64,000 bases of DNA from DASYQD01 sp963846495 (GTDB lineage: Bacteria; Acidobacteriota; Thermoanaerobaculia; Multivoradales; JAIOJS01), in the NCBI GenBank assembly GCA_963846495.1, contig CAWJWP010000016.1:596598-660597 (forward strand). Reading direction: 5' to 3'. The translations under genes were made by a program, and so were the position numbers. The notes beneath the pieces were generated by a model. That model did not search any database and was not told the origin of the DNA. It saw only the letters and a program-made list of their open reading frames with translations. Position 1 is the stretch's first letter, and each line of letters opens with the position of its first letter. Positions 35,636-43,214 of this stretch are shown here, piece by piece.

Positions 35636-35896
35636 ATGCCCGCGCCACAAAGGAACGTCCGCCAGAGCGTGAGCCTCCCTCCCGCTGTGGCTCGCCGGGT
35701 TCAAGCGCTGGCAAAGCGCCAGCGCACCAGCGCCAATCGCGTCATCGTCGCGCTGATCGAAAGCGGTCTCGAGGCGAAGGAGCGAGAGAAGGACTGCTTC
35801 TTCGATCTCGCCGAGCGACTGGCGAATGCCGCCGACCGCGCCGAGCAGCAACTTCTGAAGGAGGAGTTGGCGCGAATGACGTTCGGTGACGTGTAG
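35636..35896 (+). CDS. Ribbon-helix-helix protein, antitoxin-like
   Basis: An 86-residue small protein. N-terminal RQSVSLPPAVARRVQALAKR then QRTSANRVIVALIESGL is a ribbon-helix-helix DNA-binding fold of the CopG type; the C-terminal half is a charged helix (EREKDCFFDLAERLANAADR) suited to bind a partner. Its stop overlaps the start of the next small gene by one base (TAGTG), as in many toxin-antitoxin or small regulatory pairs. Probably autoregulatory. ATG 35636. Confidence 0.78.
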   Translation: MPAPQRNVRQSVSLPPAVARRVQALAKRQRTSANRVIVALIESGLEAKEREKDCFFDLAERLANAADRAEQQLLKEELARMTFGDV

Positions 35897-36018
35897 TGCC
35901 AAAGATCGAGTGGACGAACCTGCCGCTGGCACTGCGCGACCATCTCTTCGACCGACTCCGCGACCGTCAGATCACGGTCGAGTGGCCGGTCGGACCGAGG
36001 TCGCGCCACCACTGGTGA
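35896..36018 (+). CDS. Small partner of RHH protein, probably truncated (40 aa)
   Basis: GTG 35896 overlaps the stop of the RHH gene. The product MPKIEWTNLPLALRDHLFDR then LRDRQITVEW looks like the beginning of a conserved small protein family often encoded after such RHH genes, in which I recall the sequence continuing for another ~40-60 residues. Here it ends after PVGPRSRHHW. The changed tail suggests a frameshift or truncation near 35990. Family recall is from memory and not verified. Confidence 0.5.
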   Translation: MPKIEWTNLPLALRDHLFDRLRDRQITVEWPVGPRSRHHW

Positions 36019-36219
36019 AAGCTCTCGCCGCCACGAGACGGCGCCTTACTTGCCAAGCACTCTTCGGAACATCGGCGGCCTACCGAAGCACATTCACCGC
36101 TGTGGCGGCAGCGACGGAAACGGCGCCATCGATGGCGATTCTATCGAGGGGTCCGCCCGCCCCACGCCGATTGGACGGCAGCGCTCGTCTCCTGGTCGTG
36201 GTAACTCACCAATACCGTT

Positions 36220-36537
36220 CTAGAGCAGGCGGCCAAAATCGCGGTCGGCAAACCAGGTTGCCTGGCTGTCAGGTCGAGTTTGATCGAACGTGATGCCGCT
36301 CAACCGCCCGCCATTGAACGAGCCATGGTATTCACCGATGCTGCCCTGGTTCCACGTGATCGTCAGGAAGAACTGGCTGTCGCGCGTCCTGCCCGTCACC
36401 GCGTGGCTTATCAAGTCAACTCCTGGAGCAACGGCCCTCCCTCCGAGCGCTTCGCCATCCTGATCTAAGTTGAGCTTCACCGTGGCTCCATTGCTCTGGT
36501 GGAGCAGGAACTCTCTGCGGACGTCGAAAACTACCAT
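36220..36537 (-). CDS. Small conserved-looking protein beside ECF sigma factor
   Basis: A 105-residue protein of unknown function: MVVFDVRREFLLHQSNGATV ... SQFFLTITWNQGSIGEYHGS and SGITFDQTRPDSQATW. The pattern of alternating hydrophobics and many Thr/Gly/Trp suggests a small beta-sandwich or barrel. No signal peptide, no cysteines. ATG 36537 is supported by AAAGGAG. It points away from the ECF sigma gene and shares an upstream element with the gene at 37406-37723, so it may belong to the sigma factor's regulon. I do not recognise a family. Confidence 0.6.
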   Translation of the reverse strand: MVVFDVRREFLLHQSNGATVKLNLDQDGEALGGRAVAPGVDLISHAVTGRTRDSQFFLTITWNQGSIGEYHGSFNGGRLSGITFDQTRPDSQATWFADRDFGRLL

Positions 36538-36615
36538 TGCACGTCTCCTTTGTTATTCGTGCTGTTCTCTTGCTCGCCGGGCCCCGGATTTCGTTCCGCT
36601 TGCCCGACTTCATTT

Positions 36616-36643
36616 ACTCACGCGAGATTGCGGGGTAAAAGCC
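36616..36643 (-). promoter_or_regulatory. Shared upstream element, copy 1
   Basis: On the minus strand reads GG.TTTTACCCCGCAATCTCGCG then TGAGT; the 11-base core CTCGCGTGAGT (36616-36626) recurs exactly at 37786-37796, with further matches upstream. It is 79 nt before the start of the 36220-36537 gene. Candidate promoter element for the ECF sigma factor encoded between the two copies. Confidence 0.45.
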
Positions 36644-36680
36644 TGCAGTACGGCGTCAAGTCAGTCTCCATCGATGCCGT

Positions 36681-36686
36681 TATAAT
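36681..36686 (+). promoter_or_regulatory. Consensus -10 box upstream of ECF sigma gene
   Basis: TATAAT, a perfect -10 match in otherwise GC-rich sequence, 29 nt before the GTG of the sigma gene. The -35 region (about 36658-36663, AAGTCA) is weak. Suggests basal sigma-70 transcription of the ECF gene. Confidence 0.5.
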
Positions 36687-36715
36687 CGCCCCAGGCCAAC
36701 CGCTCAGGTATCTTC

Positions 36716-37300
36716 GTGGCCGTAGGCGACTCCGCTGACGACGTGACGGGTCTTCTCCTTGCCTGGTCGCAGGGTGATCGCACCGCGCTCGAGCGGCTCG
36801 TGCCACTCGTCGAACGCGAGCTGCAGCTCCTCGCGCATCGTTATCTGCGTCGGGAGCGCGCCGGCCACACCCTGCAGACCACCGCAGTGGTCAACGAGGC
36901 CTACCTGCGTCTCGTCGATCAGCGCGAGCCGCGTTGGCAGAACCGCGCACACTTCTTTGGCATCGCGGCCCAAATGATGCGGCGCATCCTCATCGACCAT
37001 GCCCGCAAGGCTGGGTACGCCAAGCGAGGAGGCGGCGTGCGGCCGGTGTCGCTCGACGAGCCGTGCATTCTTACCGAGCAACGCGCGACCGAGCTCGTGG
37101 CGCTCGACGATGCCTTGACGGCGCTGTCCCAAGTCGACGAGCGCAAGGGTCGGGTGGTGGAGATGCGCTACTTCGGCGGGCTCAGTGTGGAGGAAGTGGC
37201 GGAGGTCCTCGGCGTCCACCCCGACACGGTTACCCGTGAGTGGCGGCGGGCGAAAGCCTTTCTCCGACGCGAACTCGGAGCAGGCGGGGGCGACCGTTGA
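36716..37300 (+). CDS. ECF-type RNA polymerase sigma factor
   Basis: A 194-residue sigma factor clearly paralogous to the one at 13322-13888: ELQLLAHRYLRRERAGHTLQ, HFFGIAAQMMRRILIDHARK and the C-terminal helix-turn-helix LSVEEVAEVLGVHPDTVTRE. Start GTG 36716. A kinase-TPR gene lies 568 nt downstream in the same direction, with a small gene on the opposite strand between them, again a sigma-kinase neighbourhood. No anti-sigma factor is seen. Confidence 0.92.
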   Translation: MAVGDSADDVTGLLLAWSQGDRTALERLVPLVERELQLLAHRYLRRERAGHTLQTTAVVNEAYLRLVDQREPRWQNRAHFFGIAAQMMRRILIDHARKAGYAKRGGGVRPVSLDEPCILTEQRATELVALDDALTALSQVDERKGRVVEMRYFGGLSVEEVAEVLGVHPDTVTREWRRAKAFLRRELGAGGGDR

Positions 37301-37405
37301 GGACCCCGAGCTGCGCGGCAGGTCGCCGCGTCCCGCCTTTCGACGAGTGCCTTTCGAGCTGGCTCGATGCCACCGTAGCCGAGTCTGGCGGAACCGGCAT
37401 CATGG

Positions 37406-37723
37406 TCAGGCGGTCACGAAGGCCTCGATGTCCTCGAGCACTGAGATCGTGACGATGACGTCCAAGGGGGAGCTCCAGTCCACGTGAAGATGGAACTCCA
37501 CTCCACCAGGCCCGCCTTCCGGGTCGTGCGCGCCGACATTGGTCACGTAGATGTTGGCTGCGCCAAGGTTGGGTCTGCCTGCCGTACCGAATATACCTCC
37601 GAAGAATGTCCACTCCGCTGCGGTGATCACGACCGCGGAGTTCTTGGTGATCGGCGCCCAGTTGAAGTTGCGCCGCACCCTTCCCTGAACGCCACGATAG
37701 AGAACGCGAATGGAATGAGCCAT
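37406..37723 (-). CDS. Small unknown protein between ECF sigma and kinase genes
   Basis: A 105-residue protein: MAHSIRVLYRGVQGRVRRNF then NWAPITKNSAVVITAAEWTF, and ANIYVTNVGAHDPEGGPGGV followed by EFHLHVDWSSPLDVIVTISV. Predicted mostly beta-strand; no signal peptide. ATG 37723 with GGGAGG 6 nt upstream. It shares size, orientation and an upstream element with the 36220-36537 gene although the sequences are not obviously related. I do not recognise a family. Confidence 0.6.
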   Translation of the reverse strand: MAHSIRVLYRGVQGRVRRNFNWAPITKNSAVVITAAEWTFFGGIFGTAGRPNLGAANIYVTNVGAHDPEGGPGGVEFHLHVDWSSPLDVIVTISVLEDIEAFVTA

Positions 37724-37785
37724 GGTGATCCTCCCGCATATTGCTGGTTTAGAGACGCGGACGACATCGCACTGCCTGTCACCCC

Positions 37786-37813
37786 ACTCACGCGAGTTCG
37801 CGAGATGAAACCC
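37786..37813 (-). promoter_or_regulatory. Shared upstream element, copy 2
   Basis: Minus strand reads GGGTTTCATCTCGCGAACTC then GCGTGAGT; the core CTCGCGTGAGT (37786-37796) is identical to 36616-36626, and several bases before it agree. It is 63 nt before the start of the 37406-37723 gene and 56-83 nt before the kinase gene on the other strand. Confidence 0.45.
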
Positions 37814-37868
37814 GGCATGAGGTCACACCCGGGGCTCGAAGCCAGCGGCGGCTGCCCCTGAGGCGCCA

Positions 37869-40717
37869 GTGAGCGGCAACGACCAAGGGCGTTGGCGCCG
37901 CGTCGACAAGATCCTGGAAAAGGCACTCGAGCTGCCCGCGGGCGAACGCGACACCTTTCTCGCGCGCACATGCGCCGGCGACGCCGACCTCCGCCGGGAT
38001 GTCGACTCGCTGCTCGCTCACGATCGAGCCGACGACTTCCTCGCTGCACCTGCGGCGGGTGAGGCGGCGCGGCTGCTGGCCGGCGCCGACGCGTCGCTCG
38101 CCGGGCAGCGCATTGGCCCCTTCGAGGTCCTCGCGTGCATCGGCAGCGGGGGCATGGGCGAGGTGTACCTCGCCGACGACACGCGCTTGCAGCGGCGGGT
38201 CGCGCTGAAGCGGATCCCGACGCACCTGGCCGCCGATCCCGAGCGCGTGCGTCGCTTTCGGCGAGAAGTTCTAGCCACCTCGGCGCTGAATCACCCCAAC
38301 ATCGTCACCGTGTACGAGATCGTCGCGCACGAAGGGGCCGATCTCCTGGTCACCGAGCTGGTCGACGGCGTCTCGCTACGCGAGCGCCTGTGCGATGGCC
38401 CGTTGCCCGTGGCGACGGCGCTCGACGTCGCGCTGCAGATCGCTCGCGGCCTGGCCGCCGCGCACGCCGTCGGCATCGTGCACCGCGACGTCAAGCCCGA
38501 GAACGTGATGATCCGGCGCGACGGTCTCGTCAAGGTGCTCGACTTCGGCGTCGCCAAGTCGCCGCGGCGCCGGCACGCCGATCCACGAAGGGTCACCAGC
38601 TCCGGGAGAGGTGATCGGCACCGTCGGGCTACATGTCGCCGGAGCAGGCGCGGGGCCTGCCGGTCGACGCGCGCACCGACGTCTGGAGCCTGGGCGTCGT
38701 GATCTACGAACTGCTGACCGGCGAGTCACCGTTCCCCGGTGCTACCCCCAGCGATCGCCTGGCAGCGATCCTCGAGCGCGACCCGGAGCCGCCGAGCCGC
38801 CGCCGCTCCGGCCTGTCAGCGGATCTCGACGCCGTCATTGCACGCACGCTCGCCAAGGACGCGGCGCAAAGGCATGTCGACGGCGCCGAGCTTGCCGCGG
38901 ACTTCGAGCGCTTGCGCTCCGCCACCAGAGAATCTCACGGGCCGACGACTGGATCGCGCGCCGCCTCCCGGTGGCGGGCGGGGATAAGGATGGCCGTGGT
39001 GTTGGCGTTGGCGCTCATCGTGCGGCCTTCGTTCGAAGCGGCGCGCGGCGGAACGGGGCGCGGAGCGGGCAAGCTCCCACGCCTCGCGGTGCTCCCCTTC
39101 GAGGATCTCGGCCCGCCAGCGGATGCTTACTTTGCCGACGGGATGACCGAGGAGATCATCGGCGGCCTGACGACGGTTCATGGCCTCGAGGTCGTCTCGC
39201 GAACGACCGTCACGCAGTACCGGCGCGCCGGCAAACAGCTGCGCGAAATCGGCCGTGACCTTGGCGTCGACTACGTGCTCGAAGGAACGGTGCGCTGGGA
39301 CAGCGGCCGGCCTGGCAATGGTCGCGTACGGATCAGCCCGCAGCTCATCCGGGTCGCGGACGACACGCACCTGTGGGCCGACGATTACGACCGCGACCTG
39401 GCCGATGTGTTTGCCGTGCAGACGGACATCGCCCGTCAGGTCGTGCGCGCGTTGGGGGTCACCCTGTCCACCCGAGAGCGCCGGCTGGTCGAGGTCCCGC
39501 CCACTCACAACCCGGAGGCGTACCAGCTTTACTTGCGTGGTCTGCGCACGATGGCTCCGCCGGCCTTGGACTACCTCGGCGGCGTCGAGCTGATGCACCG
39601 CGCCGGCAAGCTCGACCCCGGATTTGCCCTCGCGCACGCGCGCGAGGCCAGGGCGCTGGTGAACAACTACTACTTCGGGGGACCAGCGGACAACCTGCAG
39701 CGCGCTCGAGCCGCTCTGGCGCGGGCGCAGGCCGTGGCGCCCGATGACCCGCGGGTGCGGCTGGCGGCCGGATGGGTCTACTCCCAAGGTACTCGCGACT
39801 ACGAGCGTGCCCTACTCGAGTTCGAGGCCGCTGGCCGAGCGATGCCCAACAACGGCGATGTGCCGCAAGCCATCGGCAGTGTGTTGCGTCGCCTCGGTCG
39901 CTACGAGGAGGCGCTGGACCGCTTCGCCCGCTCGCGAGAGCTGGGTGGTCCGGAGGACTTTCCCCCATGGCTCGTCGACCTCGACATCGCGCGGACGAAA
40001 TGGGCTCTGCGGCGCTATTCGCAGGTGGCCCCCTTCTATGACGAGCGTCTCCGCTTTGCCCCCGACCGGTTCGAGATCTGGCGCGATCGCGCCGTTCTAC
40101 AACTTCAGTGGACGGGAGACACTGCCGCCGCCCGGGCCGTGCTGGCCGATGCGCCACCCACGACCGAGGCAGGTTTAGTAGAGACCCGCGTCTTGATCGA
40201 ACTCTGGGATCGACATTTCGCGACGGCTGCGTCGTTGGGCCAGCCGCACCTCGATCCTCGGCAGATCCGCGCGCTCGAGTGGTACGTTGCCTACGCCGAA
40301 CTGCGACAGGGCAGGCTTCACGAGGGTGCGGACCTCGCCCGCCGGCTCGTCACGGCGCGAGAGGCATCACTCGCCACGAGCCCCGACAGCTTCCCTCTCC
40401 ATCAAGATCTGGCCGAGACCTACGCGCTCTTGGGCGCGCGTGTGCCCGCGATGGCGCACGCCCGCAAGGCGATTGCGCTCACCGCTGACGATGCGTATCT
40501 GGGGCCGCAAATGGTGGAGTCGCTCGCCTTTGTGCACACGCAGCTCGGGGATCGCGAGCAGGCTCTCGCTCTCCTTTCCGGGCTCTTGGAGAAGGCCTAC
40601 CACACACCGCTCGACAGCGCCCGCTTGCAGGGCGAGCCCTGGTGGGATCCACTACGCGGCGATCCGCGGTTCGAGCAGTTGCTCGCGCGCGCCGGCGCTG
40701 TGTCGCCGGGCCGGTGA
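37869..40717 (+). CDS. Serine/threonine kinase with TolB-like and TPR domains (two frameshifts)
   Basis: About 950 residues. The kinase domain (~75-350) has IGSGGMGEVYLADD, ALKRI, HRDVKPENVM, DFGVAKS and YMSPEQARGLPVDARTDVWS. A membrane helix (MAVVLALALIV) follows, then a TolB/FlgO-like nucleotide-cyclase-associated domain (LAVLPFEDLGPPADAYFADG; ADGMTEEIIGGLTTVHGLEV), then TPR repeats to the end. Two frame changes near 38565 and 38630 (extra G before YMSPEQ) interrupt the activation segment. Start GTG 37869 with GAGG upstream. Kinase plus TolB-like plus TPR is an acidobacterial signalling architecture; its TPR array may recruit the partner of the sigma pathway. Confidence 0.88.
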
Positions 40718-40855
40718 GTGCCGGCCCGATGTCAGACAGCGACGAATACGATGACGCGAGAGCGACTGGCGTCGCCGGCGAGCACCGGGTGGGTTCCGGG
40801 TCTTGCCCTGAATCGCGGCGCCGCGCGCGGGCTCGGTGACCCTTCGGGAGTCGCC

Positions 40856-40956
40856 TTAATCAGGCGCCAGCTCGCCCTCCGCCGACAGCACCAGCAGCAG
40901 GTCCTGCTCGGGGAGCAGCAGAGCTGGACGTAGCCGTAGCGGCCGCCCTTCCGTTC
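40856..40956 (-). pseudogene. Remnant of a PQQ-type propeller gene C-terminus
   Basis: On the minus strand ERKGGRYGYVQL, then (after a one-base shift) LLLPEQDLLLVLSAEGELAP and stop, closely match the region KGGRYGYGQLVLLPEQDLL then VVLSEEGELG of the propeller protein at 33616-35578. Only ~33 codons survive, with no gene around them and a changed ending. A duplicated and decayed fragment 5 kb from its likely parent, in inverted orientation. Confidence 0.7.
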
Positions 40957-40988
40957 CGCGGAGCTGCGGGCTTGGCGTCGAGCGCTCG

Positions 40989-41558
40989 TCAGCCCGCCGC
41001 GTCATAGGCGGCACGAATCCAAGCCACGAGCTCGGCGTCGACCTCCTCGGGAGACGCGAGCCGCACCTTGTACTGGCACATGCCGCCGGGCGGCAGGGCC
41101 GCCAAGCGGGCGCCGGCCGGCAGGCCCTTGGCGTTGAGACCGACCTCGACCTGCGTCTTGGTGGCCGGTCCGATCGTCGCGAACTGCTTCTTCCGCCGCA
41201 GGCTGAGATAGCCCTTCTTGGGCGCCACCTCGAAGGGGCCAAAACCGTCGATGGCCGCCATCACCCGGTCATGGGTCGCGCGCAAGCCCGCCTTGGGCCC
41301 GGCATAGATCTCGTCGACCGCGGCGCCCGGGGTGGCCGCGGGTGCCGCCGCGGCGCCCGTGTCGCGCAGGTGGAGCGTCACCAGCGTGTTCGCATCTCCG
41401 TGTCCCAACCCGAGACCGCTCTTGGCGGCGTCACGCAGCTCGCCGTGCTTGGCAAGCCCCGTCTTCCGTAGCCAGGCATAGAGCTCGTCGAGCGACTTGC
41501 CGGTCTTCTTCTGGATGTTGGCGAGCTGCGTCGCGAGGGCCTGGTCGACGTCGGTCAT
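40989..41558 (-). CDS. DUF4287/DUF5655 domain protein
   Basis: A 189-residue protein with an N-terminal DUF4287 helical domain (MTDVDQALATQLANIQKKTG; KSLDELYAWLRKTGLAKHGE) and a C-terminal DUF5655 domain (MAAIDGFGPFEVAPKKGYLS; LRRKKQFATIGPATKTQVEV). Both are widespread uncharacterised cytoplasmic domains. The start is ATG 41558, with AGGAGG 6 nt upstream, rather than the in-frame ATG at 41576. Convergent with nothing; divergent from the permease gene. Confidence 0.85.
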   Translation of the reverse strand: MTDVDQALATQLANIQKKTGKSLDELYAWLRKTGLAKHGELRDAAKSGLGLGHGDANTLVTLHLRDTGAAAAPAATPGAAVDEIYAGPKAGLRATHDRVMAAIDGFGPFEVAPKKGYLSLRRKKQFATIGPATKTQVEVGLNAKGLPAGARLAALPPGGMCQYKVRLASPEEVDAELVAWIRAAYDAAG

Positions 41559-41624
41559 GCGAATCCTCCTGGCCATAACATACTCGGCTCAGCACCAAAG
41601 CGGTTGGGCGCGGCGGAGGATGTG

Positions 41625-43214
41625 ATGCGGTGGTTCGTGCGCAGCGACGTGGACGGCTTCTTCGGTCTGGCGATCGACAACCTCGTCCAGCTGCTGCTCA
41701 TCGACGCGCTGTGTCGCGGCGTGCTGGGCTTCCCGGTCGAGCTCGTCTACGGCCGCATCCTCCCCGGCGCCGCGGTGTCGCTGGTGGTCGGCAACCTGTT
41801 CTACGCGCGCCAGGCGATGGCGCTCGGGCGCGCCACCGGCCGCAGCGACGTCTGCGCCCTGCCGTACGGCATCAACACCGTCTCGCTGTTCGCCTACGTC
41901 TTCCTGGTCATGCTGCCGGCGAAGCTGGTGGCCGAGGCGACCGGCGCCGCCGACCCGGCGACGATCGCCTGGCAGGCGGGGTTGGCGGCGTGCGTCGGCT
42001 CGGGTCTCATCGAGCTCACCGGCGCCCTCTACGCCGACCGCATCCGCCGCGCGACGCCGCGGGCGGCGCTGCTCGGCACGCTCGCCGGCATCGCCCTCAC
42101 CTTCATCTCGATCGGCTTCCTCTTCCGTGCCTACGCGCGGCCACTGGTCGGCCTCTCGACGCTGGCGATCGTGTTCCTCGTCTACTTCGGCCGCCGGCGA
42201 TTCCGCGGCGGCCTGCCCGGTGGGCTCGTGGCGGTGCTCGTCGGCACGCTGCTGGCGTGGATGCAGGGGATCGCGCCGGTGGGCGACCGGCCGTCGACCG
42301 GTTTCGCCTTCCATCCGCCGATCCCGGTGCTGGGCGACCTCGTCGCCGCGCTGTCGGCGAACTGGCTCGTCTACCTGTCGGTGATCCTGCCGATGGGGCT
42401 GTTCAACTTGATCGGCTCGCTGCAAAACGTCGAATCGGCCGAGGCCGCCGGCGACGCCTTCCCCGCCCGCCCGTCGCTCGCCGCCAACGGCGTCGGCACG
42501 CTGGCGGCGGCGCTCTTCGGGTCCTGCTTCCCGACCACGATCTACATCGGCCACCCGGGGTGGAAGGCGATGGGCGCCCGCGCCGGCTATTCGGTGCTCA
42601 ACGCCGCCTTCTTCACGGTGGTGTGTCTCTCCGGCACCCTCGCCTGGATCGCCTGGGCGGTCCCCATCGACGCCGGCATGGCGATCGTCCTCTGGATCGG
42701 CATCGTCATCACCGCCCAGGCCTTCACGGCGACGCCGATGCGTCACGCGCCCGCCGTCGTCGTCGGCCTGCTGCCGGGAGTCGCGGCGTGGGGCGCGCTG
42801 CTGCTCAAGAACGGCCTGCGCACCGGCTCCATGGGGGCTGCGGAGAGCACGCCGTTCGGCCCCGGCCTGCTCGACCGGCTGCTCGTCTCGGACTCCTGGG
42901 GGCACGGCATCTTCGCGCTCGAGCAGGGCTTCATCCTCACCTCGATGCTGCTCGCCGCCGCGGTCGCCGAGGTGATCGACCAGCGCTTCGTGCGGGCCGC
43001 GCTGTGGTGCTTCGCCGGCGCGGCGCTCGCCGCCGTCGGCCTCATCCACGCCTATCGGTTCACCGCCGCGGACACCGCGGTGGCGCTGGCGCCCGCCCCC
43101 GAGCACGCGCTCGGCTACCTGGCGATGGGAGCGCTCATCCTCGCCGCGCGGTGGATCACGGTCGCTGCGCCAGGGCACGAAGATAGCGCTGCGGGCGGCC
43201 CTACTCCTCCTTGA
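41625..43214 (+). CDS. NCS2-like (xanthine/uracil-type) permease
   Basis: A 529-residue polytopic membrane protein with about 12-14 helices. MRWFVRSDVDGFFGLAIDNL, ALPYGINTVSLFAYVFLVML and FNLIGSLQNVESAEAAGDAF recall the NCS2/AzgA nucleobase permease fold, including the acidic residues around QNVESAE that bind substrate in that family. Substrate cannot be assigned. Start ATG 41625 with GGAGG 5 nt upstream, though the frame is open further left. Its 3' end overlaps the convergent ABC permease gene by 14 nt. Confidence 0.7.
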   Translation: MRWFVRSDVDGFFGLAIDNLVQLLLIDALCRGVLGFPVELVYGRILPGAAVSLVVGNLFYARQAMALGRATGRSDVCALPYGINTVSLFAYVFLVMLPAKLVAEATGAADPATIAWQAGLAACVGSGLIELTGALYADRIRRATPRAALLGTLAGIALTFISIGFLFRAYARPLVGLSTLAIVFLVYFGRRRFRGGLPGGLVAVLVGTLLAWMQGIAPVGDRPSTGFAFHPPIPVLGDLVAALSANWLVYLSVILPMGLFNLIGSLQNVESAEAAGDAFPARPSLAANGVGTLAAALFGSCFPTTIYIGHPGWKAMGARAGYSVLNAAFFTVVCLSGTLAWIAWAVPIDAGMAIVLWIGIVITAQAFTATPMRHAPAVVVGLLPGVAAWGALLLKNGLRTGSMGAAESTPFGPGLLDRLLVSDSWGHGIFALEQGFILTSMLLAAAVAEVIDQRFVRAALWCFAGAALAAVGLIHAYRFTAADTAVALAPAPEHALGYLAMGALILAARWITVAAPGHEDSAAGGPTPP

